A DNA stretch of 13,740 nt from Baffinella frigidus (lineage: Eukaryota > Cryptophyceae > Cryptomonadales > Baffinellaceae): NCBI GenBank assembly GCA_026770585.1, contig MU646349.1, positions 206,753-220,492 on the forward strand, given 5' to 3'. Every line of letters begins with the position of its first letter. Within the stretch, counting starts at the first letter, position 1. Both the position numbers and the translations under genes were made by a program. The notes beneath the pieces were generated by a model that saw only the letters and a list, made by a program, of their open reading frames with translations, did not search any database and was not told the origin of the DNA. This document shows, piece after piece, positions 5,661-12,025 of this stretch.

Positions 5661-6472
5661 CGTGGAAGGCGGGCGATTCTCCGACTCGAACACAACCGCC
5701 ACGAATGCTGCGAAGAACACCTTGAACCCCTCCCCCGCTTTGCCCCCGTCCTGGTGCGCGAGACTCTTATGGATTTCCTCGAGCGCCGCTGGGCCGCTGG
5801 AACCAGCTCCCGCGAGTTTCGAAACCAACTCCCGCATGCGCTCGGGCGTCGCCGCAGTGGGTGCTGCATCGTTCGCCGGACTGGGTGGCGCAGCGTTCGC
5901 AGGAGGCGTCGGCCGCGAGGAACTCCGCGGCATCGCGTCGGCCGCGAGGACCTCAGCGGCATTGGTGTTGAAGTTTGACGTCATCCTTTCGATGGTTCGC
6001 AGAAGCTCCTCCGCCACTGCCAGCGCACGGGGGAGTGTCAACACTTCAGAGAGTTGCGGGAGACTGTTGGGTCCTGCACTTACCTGGCCAGGATCAAAGG
6101 CCCTTTGCTCCACAGGGCCTCCGGTGCAACCTCGACGACGGTTCCCTCTGACCCCACCGTTCTTAGCGTGCCGTGGCAAAGGTTCATCAAAGATGCGTCG
6201 TGTGTGCACACAATCTCGGTGACCGCCCCGACAGGTCTATCGGGGCTGGGATTGGCTGGAATGAGTCTGATGCCCGGCGCACTAGGCAGTTGCAGCGAGC
6301 TCGTTGCCTCTGTAGGGGTAAGGGAGGGCTGTGCGAGCTCCTCTGCCTCTTTTAGGGTGGGAACGATCGCACTTTTGACTTCGGCCGCATTGGAGAACTG
6401 AATCTCTGCGGTGAAGGTGATCTTGCCCATCGCAGGGGGCTGCGTTGACCCTGGACAAGTGCCGGATCGATC
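5619..6472 (-). CDS. Two-exon gene or gene fragment, unknown protein
   Basis: This is the longest coherent coding block in the window. Exon A (about 6472-6084) follows a T-rich stretch ending GGCCCCCAG, a good 3' splice site. It contains MGKITFTAEIQFSNAAEVKS from ATG 6430 and ends EALWSKGPLILA. At 6084/6083 lies a consensus 5' splice site, AG|GTAAGT. Exon B reads LPQLSEVLTLPRALAVAEEL, an Ala/Pro-rich linker, then ELVSKLAGAGSSGPAALEEI and a stop at 5621-5619. The frames join exactly if only the 20 bases 6083-6064 (GTAAGT to CCAACAG) are removed. Removing 98 bases (to 5986) also keeps the frame. Exon A is conserved in the paralogue at 6927 (VEVA, LW, SKGP, ILAR), which supports coding. I recognise no domain. 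It is probably soluble, with helical segments around a disordered linker. The last 10 residues lie in repeat DNA and may not be native. Confidence 0.5.
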
Positions 6473-6484
6473 CTGGGGGCCAGT

Positions 6485-6927
6485 GCAAAAAAAAGAATCT
6501 TCATGGTCAAACTGCGAAATTCAGCGGAGGGGGGGTCTCCGGTAAAGAAGGAGGACGAAGGAGCACCCCACATGAAAAAGGGCCCCCGTGGTGTCACAGC
6601 GATGCTTCCGTCAGCAGCCGTCATCTTCTCGCTCACCGTCCGCGGCGCCGGGTGCTCCCCCAGTAAGACCTCACGGACCGAGCACCGACCTTCTGCTCTG
6701 CTGCTGATCGCAGTCAACAGCACGACGCACTGGCAACCATCAGCACGGTTGTGAGGAGCGAACTGACACCCTTCGCCCGTGACGTTGACAGGCCTCGCAA
6801 GGTAACGGTTACACGACCTACACAGCTCACAAGCTACTCCCGCGACAAGAGCGGCGCCCTGCACTACCCTGGCCAGGATCTCAGGCCCTTTGCTCTGCCA
6901 GAGACCCCGTGCAACCTCAACGAAGGT
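6485..6927 (-). pseudogene. Diverged paralogue of the 5619-6472 gene
   Basis: An open minus-strand frame begins TFVEVARGLWQSKGPEILAR, aligning with the end of exon A of the neighbour, and continues VVQGAALVAGVACELCRSCN, a Cys-rich stretch, then EKMTAADGSIAVTPRGP. The neighbour's splice donor CCAG|GTAAGTGCAGG is replaced by CCAGGGTAGTGCAGG, so the frame reads through instead. Upstream it is cut by TAA at 6930-6928 and then by array and MITE sequence, so the 5' part is lost. The downstream limit is uncertain: the frame runs on across the exon A acceptor region. I recognise no family. Confidence 0.4.
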
Positions 6928-6952
6928 TTACGCAGCCCAGTCCTTTCTTGAA

Positions 6953-7052
6953 ATGTGGGTGGGTAGGCTTACCGACATTCATAGGCTAACGGCCTGAAAA
7001 TGGGGTAGTTAAGCATACGGCATTGCCTAGGACCTCCTCCTGTAGGCCCCTA
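6953..7052. mobile_element. Array unit fused to half a family 2 MITE
   Basis: 6953-6978 is one unit of the ~36-bp repeat (GTGGGTGGGTAGGCTTACCG + ACATTC). 6981-7052 is the left arm of the foldback MITE, ending in CCTGTAGGCCCCTAG. The fusion of the two at an ATTCATAGGC step suggests recombination. Confidence 0.75.
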
Positions 7053-7059
7053 GAATGCG

Positions 7060-7180
7060 GAGGGTTGTTGCAACAGAAGAATGCGGAGGGTTGTTCGAAG
7101 GCGTGGGCCACGAAGATGACGGCTGCTGACAGAAGCATCGCTGTGACACCACGGGGGCCCGGCGTGGCCCACGCCTTCGA
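7060..7180 (+). repeat. Inverted copy of the MTAADGSIAVTPRGP segment in a hairpin
   Basis: 7112-7159 is the reverse complement of 6581-6628 with one mismatch in 48, and on the plus strand it encodes KMTAADRSIAVTPRG. It sits between perfect 17-bp inverted repeats TCGAAGGCGTGGGCCAC (7095-7111) and its complement (7164-7180). AGAATGCGGAGGGTTGTT is repeated twice just upstream (about 7052 and 7078). Confidence 0.8.
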
Positions 7181-7310
7181 GTTATCATCGTTCTCCCCGA
7201 GGACTAGGAGGAGGCGTTGCCCCCAGATGCCGGTCCGCTATCAATCAGATGCGTAGCATGAGCACACACCCTCGCTGTAGAGTCTCGAGTGAAGGAGGGG
7301 GGTCGGGCGT

Positions 7311-7440
7311 GGCCGCACCGGTGAGGCTGTTGGATATCGTGGAAGGTGTGTGGCGTGCTGTCCGACGATTTGACTGGTTTTGATATGACGGGTTGTGCTC
7401 AAAGGATGTAACGTGGTGTACGATTTGACGGTGCAGGGCT
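7311..7440. repeat. Diverged direct repeat, copy 1
   Basis: From CGCACCGGTGAGGCTGTTGG through GATATCGTGGAAGGTGT to GGATGTAACGTGGTGTACGA. It matches 8739-8925, where the CGATTTGACTGGTTTT part has expanded. On the plus strand it reads APVRLLDIVEGVWRAVRRFD, which looks coding, but the second copy breaks that frame. Confidence 0.8.
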
Positions 7441-7546
7441 TGCCGGTTGGAGTCCGCCGCCGGAGCGTCCAAGTCTGAGAGATCCTATTCTCGAAGCTCT
7501 TGACGGGGTTGGAATCGGCGCTTGCCCGGAGCTGCACTTCGTGTAA
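7430..7546 (-). CDS. Weak coding-like segment
   Basis: The minus strand reads HEVQLRASADSNPVKSFENR, ISQTWTLRRRTPTGKPCTVK with protein-like composition, just upstream of the telomere-like array in plus orientation. No splice borders, paralogue or family support it. It may be chance. Confidence 0.2.
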
Positions 7547-7550
7547 ACAG

Positions 7551-8185
7551 CCCTGAACCCTTACCCCGCAACCCTCAACCCTAAAACCACAACCTGAAGC
7601 CATGAATCCTAACCCCTCAATAATAAACCCAAAACCATCAATCCTACGCCCTGAGCCCTAAACCCTAAACCATAAACCCTAAGCCCTAAACCCTAAACCC
7701 CCAAACCCTGAACCATAAACCCCTAAATCATAAACCCGCAACCCTAAACCCTAAACCATGAACCATAAACCCTCAACACTAAACCCAAACCTTAACCCCT
7801 AAAATCTGATCACTAAACCCTAGGTCCTAAATCCTAAACACTCAACACTCAACCCTATACCATAAACCCTAAAGCCTGAACTCTACACCCTAAACCCTAA
7901 ACCCTAACCCCTAAATCTCAAACCCTCAAACCCTACCCTCAATCCTAAGCTATGAACCCTAAACTATCAACACTTTACCCTAAACCCGCAGCCCCTCAAC
8001 CCTAGAACCCAAACCCTAAACCCAAAACACTGAACCCTAATTCCTGAACTCTGAACCCTTTACCCTGAACTCCAAAACCCAAACACTAAACACTAAACCC
8101 TCATCCCCAAACCCTCAACCTCAAACCCTAGAACCTAAACCTTCCGAAACCTAAACCCCACAACCTAAACCCCAAATCCCATACC
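7551..8185. repeat. Degenerate telomere-like array (CCCTAAA), 635 bp
   Basis: Dozens of imperfect units of CCCTAAA with variants (CCCTGAA, CCATAAA, CCCTCAA, CCCAAA), all with the C-rich strand as plus. Runs of the exact unit occur, for example near 7655-7700 and 7889-7910. The unit equals the TTTAGGG telomere type. The degeneracy and internal position indicate an interstitial array, not a live chromosome end. The array ends right at a candidate 3' splice site at 8187. Confidence 0.9.
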
Positions 8186-8187
8186 AG

Positions 8188-8337
8188 GACGTTCCGCAAC
8201 AACTTGAACAAGATTATGGAGGTGAGGCTCCACCCTGGATGGAACATTATGGTATTTTGAGCATTCTTAAGTCAACTCCCCTTGGAGTTGCCGCCACGAT
8301 GTGGCGTGCTCGTGATGAATGGATCTGGTACAAAAAG
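8188..8337 (+). CDS. Possible Sec14/CRAL-TRIO C-terminal exon
   Basis: Immediately after CCCATACCAG| the plus strand is open for 50 codons: DVPQQLEQDYGGEAPPWMEH, then YGILSILKSTPLGVAATMWR and ARDEWIWYKK. It then meets AAG|GTCTAA, so it could be an internal exon in phase 0 on both sides. VPQQLEQDYGG fits the signature near the end of CRAL-TRIO lipid-binding domains, which commonly reads LPxEYGG with the same spacing. Such proteins carry phosphoinositides or other lipids between membranes. The upstream intron would be the telomere-like array. TTGAACAAGATTATGGAGGT (8204 onward) is duplicated at 8611. The short length and a single motif keep this tentative. Confidence 0.35.
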
Positions 8338-8445
8338 GTCTAATATGTATTTTAGTGGTATAAATCATGTCAACTTTTGCGATAAAGGGTTATTCGGGAT
8401 TGGCCGCAAGTCTCCTCCAGGGTGGATTGGATATCTCATCCGGAT
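8338..8445. other. AT-rich spacer with a possible 3' splice site
   Basis: This may be intron. It begins at the GTCTAA step and contains a pyrimidine-rich CAAGTCTCCTCCAG ending at about 8420. The reading after that soon meets stops near the MITE, so I cannot call a further exon. Confidence 0.3.
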
Positions 8446-8585
8446 GAGTATTCATAATGAATACGATTTCGGGGATCTCCGATCCGATTCTCGTGCATCT
8501 TAAGGCTCTAAATGAAGTCTAGATAGACGACTGTCTTATTTATACCCCTTAAGATATACCAAAATCGTATTCATTATGAATACTC
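8446..8585. mobile_element. 140-bp MITE with 24-bp perfect TIRs
   Basis: GAGTATTCATAATGAATACG + ATTT at 8446-8469 is exactly complementary to 8562-8585. The TIR is itself nearly palindromic (TATTCATAATGAATA). The inner side of the right arm, TTAAGATATACCAAAATCGTATTC, resembles the 28-bp tandem units at 9192-9275. The element has no coding capacity, and the target duplication was not resolved. Confidence 0.85.
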
Positions 8586-8610
8586 CACGGGATTATATCG
8601 TGGAAGTTGT

Positions 8611-8636
8611 TTGAACAAGATTATGGAGGTGAGGCT
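8611..8636 (+). repeat. 26-bp duplicate of the YGG exon segment
   Basis: Exact copy of 8204-8229 (TTGAACAAGATTATGGAGGT + GAGGCT). It then continues GTTGGATA like the 7311 and 8739 repeats instead of the exon. It therefore joins the exon piece to the dispersed repeat. Confidence 0.85.
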
Positions 8637-8738
8637 GTTGGATACTTCTTCTTCTTTATTACTCTCGATACAGGTCCTAGATAGGCCCTTTAGCCTTGAG
8701 TTGAGTGATGCAATGTCTATGAGCCTCAAGAACGAGCC

Positions 8739-8925
8739 CGCACCGGTGAGGCTGTCGGATATCGTGGAAGGTGTTTGACGTGCTGTCTGACGATTTGACT
8801 GGTTTTGACGATTTGACTGGTTTTGATGTCCGATGATTTGACTGGTTCTGTCCGACGATTGACTGGTTTTGATATGACGGGGTGTGCTCAATGGATGTAA
8901 CGTGGTGTACGATTTGACGTGTTGT
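8739..8925. repeat. Diverged direct repeat, copy 2, with internal expansion
   Basis: Matches 7311-7440. The motif CGATTTGACTGGTTTT is present four times here (8802-8875) against once in copy 1. One more loose copy, TACGATTTGACTGGTTGTGC, is at about 10346. Confidence 0.8.
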
Positions 8926-8938
8926 GCTCAGGCCCCCC

Positions 8939-9049
8939 ATGGTTGAACCCAAGTCAGCCTCCTTTGAACCCAAGTCAGCCTTCTTTGAGGCGCATGGTAT
9001 CCCATGGTTGAAGTTTAAGAGCTTCCTTCACGAAAACCCCACAAGGTGA
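8939..9049 (+). CDS. Short coding-like exon, unknown protein
   Basis: ATG 8939 to TGA 9047-9049 encodes 36 residues: MVEPKSASFEPKSAFFEAHG then IPWLKFKSFLHENPTR. An AG|GTGAAA step at 9045/9046 is a good 5' splice site, so this may be a first coding exon ending in NPT. A TGTGCTCAG 3' splice-like site lies just upstream at 8930, so it could also be internal. The 21-bp tandem duplication at the start keeps the frame (EPKSASF/EPKSAFF), which mildly supports coding. I recognise no family. The exon sits between dispersed repeats. Confidence 0.35.
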   Translation: MVEPKSASFEPKSAFFEAHGIPWLKFKSFLHENPTR

Positions 9050-9191
9050 AAGGGATTGTGTGGGGGGGTGAGGTACAATCAGCTAAGACACCAAAGATGG
9101 CCACCAAAGATGAAAGGCTGTTTGCTTCGCCCGCTCTGCAACCGCCGCATTTCTGGCATTTCTGGCGCACACGCTGCAACCGGGTCCACGT
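9050..9191. other. Spacer with an open plus-strand frame only
   Basis: The plus strand is open (KTPKMATKDERLFASPALQP) but without splice borders or conservation. Short duplications ACCAAAGATG and CATTTCTGG are present. I cannot call a gene. Confidence 0.3.
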
Positions 9192-9275
9192 TTAAGATAC
9201 ACCAAAATCGTATTCCTGATTAAGATACACCAAAATCGTATTCCCGATTAAGATACACCATGACTGTATTCCTGA
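9192..9275. repeat. 28-bp tandem repeat, 3 copies
   Basis: Units TTAAGATACACCAAAATCGT + ATTCCTGA start at 9192, 9220 and 9248, and the third is changed (CATGACTGT). They are related to the right arm of the 8446-8585 MITE and so are probably derived from that family. Confidence 0.9.
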
Positions 9276-9291
9276 CCAACGCGCGCGCTCC

Positions 9292-9331
9292 ATGCAGACT
9301 CCGTACAACAAGCGCGACAGCTGGGAGATCG
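9292..9331 (+). CDS. Tiny exon-like piece, TPYNKRDSWEI
   Basis: ATG 9292 reads MQTPYNKRDSWEI and then a strong 5' splice site, G|GTGAGC at 9331/9332. Diverged repeats of the same peptide occur at about 10495 (TPYHTRDRWEI) and 10116 (TPYNARPI). It may be a first exon or a repeat-borne relic. The upstream GCGCGCGCTC is low-complexity. Confidence 0.25.
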
Positions 9332-9437
9332 GTGAGCCTGCCACACATATCCACGCAGGGCTGGAGGGGGGGGGGTATTCAAAAGTCATTTTTCTCAGAG
9401 AAAATTGGATTCAAAAGTCAATTTTAGGGGGGTGGGG

Positions 9438-9826
9438 GGCTCCAAGGGCGACCCAATGGCTCAAAGGGAGACCCTGGAATACCCCCCCGAAGGGCGTGGT
9501 GCACCTTCTCCTCCTCAAGCATGCTCGAGTGGATGGAGGAGAAGGTGCACCGTTGGAACGCCTTATCTTGGCACGCATATTTACAAACCCGCATGTGAAA
9601 AAGACTCTCAAGCATGCGCGAGTGGATGGGCACGGCAGAGAGCATGCTCGAGTGGATGGAGGAGAAGGTGCACCACGCAGGGCCCTTCGGGGGGGTATGG
9701 CAGGCCCTGCGTGTTGCACCTTCTCCTCCATCCACTCGAGCATGCTTGAGGAGGAGAAGGTGCACCACGCCCTTCGGGGGGCTATTCCAGGGTCTCCCTT
9801 TGAGCCATTGGGTCGCCCTTGGAGCC
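9438..9826. repeat. 112-bp inverted repeat pair A/A'
   Basis: 9438-9549 and 9715-9826 are reverse complements with about one mismatch. They run from GGCTCCAAGGGCGACCCAAT to the hairpin at 9499-9550, where GTGCACCTTCTCCTCC faces GGAGGAGAAGGTGCAC around GCATGCTCGAG. Both strands stay open here because inverted copies share codons (LEWMEEKVHH on one frame, HARVDGGEGAP on another), so I call no gene. Confidence 0.9.
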
Positions 9827-10025
9827 TTTCCATGCTCGAGTGGATGGAGGAGATGGTGCAACACGCAGGGCCTGCCATACCCCCCCGAAGGGCCCTGTGT
9901 GGCGCACCTTCTCCTCCATCCACTCGAGCAAGCTCTCCGCCGTGCCCATCCACTCGAGCATGCTCGAGGATCTTTTTCACATGTGGGTTTGTAAATATGT
10001 GTGTACCAGGATAAGGCGTTCCAAC
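9552..10025. repeat. ~170-bp inverted repeat pair B/B', interleaved with A/A'
   Basis: 9552-9720 pairs with 9855-10025 at roughly 90% identity, from GTTGGAACGCCTTATC to the GCGTGTTGCACC end. B holds two copies of GAGCATGCTCGAGTGGATGG-like sequence and its own small hairpin (CACGCAGGGCC facing GGCCCTGCGTG). The order along the DNA is A, B, A', B', so the pairs interleave and do not nest. Confidence 0.88.
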
Positions 10026-10383
10026 CTCGCGCTTGGCCAATATATGGCTAGGTATGTGACTAACCAACGAGAGTTGATGCACAAATGCCGACGTTGAATG
10101 GCTCCCGCTACCCTGACTCCGTACAACGCGCGGCCAATATCCCTTAAGTGACCAACGGGTGAATAATCGCCCGTGGAAGCCCTAGACAGGTCCTAGGGCC
10201 CTACGGTAGGGTGTATGAGCCTACTGGTCACTTAAGGGATACGGCTAGGTATTCGACCAATCAACGAAAGGTGATGCACAAATGCCGACTGTTAATGGCC
10301 CTTTTGATGGCTGCCGACTTTCAATGGCGAATGCCAACTTTGAAGTACGATTTGACTGGTTGTGCTCAAGGGTATAAAGGCTC
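10026..10383. repeat. Tandemly duplicated ~100-bp block, one copy split by a MITE
   Basis: Blocks share TGGCCAATATATGGCTAGGT (10033), then ACCAACGAGAGTTGATGCAC and AAATGCCGACGTTGAATGGC. The second copy has the 100-bp MITE after GGCCAA and resumes CGGCTAGGTATTCGACCAAT at 10242. A TTNAATGGC motif after (A/C)TGCCGAC recurs at 10294 and 10312. Peptides such as TNQR(E/K)(L/V)MHKCR are conserved but very short. Confidence 0.65.
10138..10241. mobile_element. 100-bp MITE, family 4 copy 1, TA TSD
   Basis: The element is 10140-10239 with 15-bp perfect TIRs TCCCTTAAGTGACCA, flanked by TA at 10138-10139 and 10240-10241. The paralogue at about 10034-10050 (GGCCAATATATGGCTAGG) lacks it. The interior has CCTAGG and GGGCCCTACGGTAGGG. 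TA duplication and small size fit a Stowaway/Tc1-mariner-type non-autonomous element (inference). Confidence 0.88.
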
Positions 10384-10487
10384 TATCCCTCAAGTGGCCA
10401 GTAGGCGTATTCGCCCTACCGTAGGTCCCTAGGACCAGCCTAGGACCTCAGGCCCCCAAAATTGGAGGCCTGGTCACTTAAGGGATA
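10384..10487. mobile_element. 100-bp MITE, family 4 copy 2, TA TSD
   Basis: The element is 10386-10485, flanked by TA on both sides. Its TIRs are TCCCTCAAGTGGCCA and TGGTCACTTAAGGGA. The interior is in the opposite orientation to copies 1 and 3, and the GGCCCCCAAAATTGG segment differs. Confidence 0.85.
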
Positions 10488-10646
10488 CTGACTCCGTACC
10501 ACACGCGCGACCGCTGGGAGATAGCAAGTTTTGGCTGTTTGGACAGCGTGTGCCCGTAACCTAAAACCCCATACGCAATATAGGACATATCGGTTTGATT
10601 GAAGTGTCCATCTACTCGCCACGTTTCTCGTTTGTCATTTCGCATT
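10488..10646. other. Spacer, coding-like only in short pieces
   Basis: Begins with a copy of CTGACTCCGTACCACACGCG (the TPY piece). The rest shows no exon borders. AAGTGTCCATCTAC is shared with 12205, inside the nested TA element. Confidence 0.35.
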
Positions 10647-10679
10647 GGCTCACCAAATATGCGGACATTTCGGTGAGCC
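10647..10679. repeat. Short hairpin before the second telomere-like array
   Basis: GGCTCACC faces GGTGAGCC across 17 bases (AAATATGCGGACATTTC). No U-tract follows, so I do not call a terminator. Confidence 0.6.
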
Positions 10680-10866
10680 CTGAACCCTCAACCCCCTCAA
10701 CCCTCAACCCTCAACCCCCTCAACCCTCAACCCTCAACCCTCAGCCCTGAACCCTCAACCCCCTCAACCCTCAACCCTCAACCCTCAACCCTGGGCCCTG
10801 AACCCTCAGCCGTGAGCCCTGAACTCTCAACTCTGATCCCTGAGCCCTGAGCCTGCCACTCCCAAA
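10678..10866. repeat. Telomere-like array of CCCTCAA type
   Basis: Units CCCTCAAC and CCCCCTCAA dominate, with CCCTGAA and CCCTGAGC variants, C-rich on plus like the larger array at 7551-8185 but with a C in place of the first A. Confidence 0.85.
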
Positions 10867-10890
10867 CCCTGTGTCATGTGCGCCACCATC

Positions 10891-11086
10891 ACCAACCCCC
10901 ACAGTCTGGGCAAATCGGGAAAAATGGCTCCATAAATCCCCTTGAAGGCCACCACCAACCCCCACAGTCTGGGCAAATCGGGGAAAATGGCTCCAAAACT
11001 CCCCTTGAAGGCCGTCGGATTCCGACGGCCTCCAAGGGGATTTGGTGTTTTTGACTTTTTCGATTTGCCCAAGGTGTGAGGGTTGG
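10891..11086. mobile_element. Foldback element with a 63-bp tandem unit
   Basis: A 63-bp unit (from ACCAACCCCCACAGTCTGGG) is present twice (10891 and 10954). Its second copy folds against 11021-11086 through a near-perfect 20-bp stem, TCCCCTTGAAGGCCGTCGGA, centred at 11020. The outer ends match CCACCAACCCCC/GGGTTGGTGG. On the minus strand the two units give a 21-residue repeat (GAIFPDLPRLWGLV), but no exon borders support translation. Confidence 0.7.
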
Positions 11087-11223
11087 TGGCATGTCCCCCC
11101 CCCTGGAGGCCTTCCAGCGCTGCATGTGTCACGAAATCGTACCTCTTTTTCCTGAAACCGCGCCCCCAAAACGTGCCTCGAAAACGAGCCCCCGCGGAAG
11201 CACGTCGAGCGTTTCAAACGTCT
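11087..11223. other. No recognisable feature
   Basis: GC-rich DNA between the foldback element and the third telomere-like array. GCGGAAGCAC is shared with 11396. I see no gene. Confidence 0.45.
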
Positions 11224-11306
11224 CCCTAAACCCGAACCCCGAAACCCGAAACCATAGACCCCAAACCCCAAACCCCAAACCCCAAACCCCAAACCCCAAA
11301 CCACCC
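11224..11306. repeat. Telomere-like array of CCCCAAA type
   Basis: After CCCTAAACCCGAACCCCGAA the unit becomes a clean CCCCAAA, repeated about six times (11259-11306), again C-rich on plus. The homogeneous end suggests recent slippage expansion. Confidence 0.85.
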
Positions 11307-11319
11307 CCGCCTCTGTTGC

Positions 11320-11615
11320 GTCTCGCCCGTCAGCTCTGACGCGTGTGGGTACGTGCAGACGTCAAGCGGGCTAACGGTACTGTGTTACGTGCGTCCGCGG
11401 AAGCACCCCCCCGCCGCTGTGTCTTCTCGTCCGTCAGCGCTGACGCGCGTGGGTGCGTGCAGACGTCAAGCGGGCCAACGGCACCGTGTTTCTCGACGCC
11501 GCTGTGTCTTCTCGCCCGTCAGCGCTGACGCGTGTGGGTGCGTGCAGACGTCAAGCGGGCCAACGGTACTGTGTTTCTCGATGTTGTCAAGCTGCCCGAC
11601 AGCAGCTGGGGGCAG
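11320..11615 (+). CDS. Triplicated exon start; last copy coding-like
   Basis: The segment CGTCAGC(T/G)CTGACGCGTG, then GGGTGCGTGCAG and GACGTCAAGCGGGCCAACGG, occurs three times, with ACGTC at 11359, 11463 and 11548. Each copy reads ADVKRANGTV after a GTGCAG that could be a 3' splice site. Only the third continues convincingly: ADVKRANGTVFLDVVKLPDS then SWGQ, ending CAG|GTGCAC at 11615/11616. The first two run into each other after VFLD or VLRA. I infer an exon boundary (end of intron plus start of exon) tandemly duplicated, spacing 104 and 85 bp. I recognise no family. The downstream CCTTGGAGCCATTGGG resembles the A repeat. Confidence 0.4.
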
Positions 11616-11770
11616 GTGCACCCTTGGAGCCATTGGGTGGCCCTTGGAGACTTTTCTTGGGTCGCCCTTGGAGCTTTTACCCCCAGCGTCTTTCTCCCTC
11701 ACTGCCACGTTTTTGCACCCCGGGATGAATGCCGCACTCGCCCGGGATTTTGGCGTGCGAAGTGTGGGTG
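11616..11770. other. Spacer with CCCTTGGAG repeats
   Basis: (G/A)CCCTTGGAG occurs three times (11621, 11640, 11663). Otherwise it is unique, with no gene that I can support. Confidence 0.45.
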
Positions 11771-11874
11771 TACCCCTGAAGTGACCAACGGGCGAATAAT
11801 CACCCGTGGAAGCCCTAGGCAGGTCCTAGGGCCCTACGGTAGGGCGTATGAGCCTACTGGTCACTTAAGGGATA
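11771..11874. mobile_element. 100-bp MITE, family 4 copy 3, TA TSD
   Basis: The element is 11773-11872, flanked by TA at 11771-11772 and 11873-11874. It is about 93% identical to copy 1 in the same orientation, and its left TIR is changed to CCCCTGAAGTGACCA. It shares GAATAATC(A/G)CCCGTGGAAG and GGGCCCTACGGTAGGG(C/T)G. Confidence 0.88.
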
Positions 11875-11893
11875 GGCGCTTAGGGCACCTGGA

Positions 11894-11970
11894 TGCAAGG
11901 TTATGAGGACGCTGAAGGCTGCAAGGTTATGAGGACGCTGAAGGCTGCAAGGTTATGAGGCCGCCGAAGT
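11894..11970. repeat. 26-bp tandem repeat, 3 copies
   Basis: TGCAAGGTTATGAGGACGCT + GAAGGC starts at 11894, 11920 and 11946. The third copy is slightly changed. Confidence 0.9.
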
Positions 11971-12025
11971 AGATTCACTCGCCTCCCGCCACACACGAGC
12001 GTTGGCGGGGCGCGGGATTGGCGCC

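Noticed and set aside
7551-8185. A true chromosome end
   Set aside because: Units are highly degenerate, the array is internal, and unique, possibly coding DNA follows on both sides.
7311-9275. CRISPR-like array suspected from repeated CGATTTGACTGG and 28-bp units
   Set aside because: Units are directly adjacent with no unique spacers, and the setting is eukaryotic with introns. They are ordinary minisatellites.
9411-10082. ORFs of 220-240 codons on both strands in the A/B region
   Set aside because: They are the longest apparent frames, but both strands are open because the DNA is made of long inverted repeats with a GC-rich, stop-poor unit. There are no exon borders, no family resemblance, and the peptides repeat the palindromes.
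10771-11304. 177-codon minus-strand ORF rich in GLGFGVWG and LRVQG
   Set aside because: It is a read-through of two telomere-like arrays and a foldback element. The low-complexity peptide is a by-product of the repeats.
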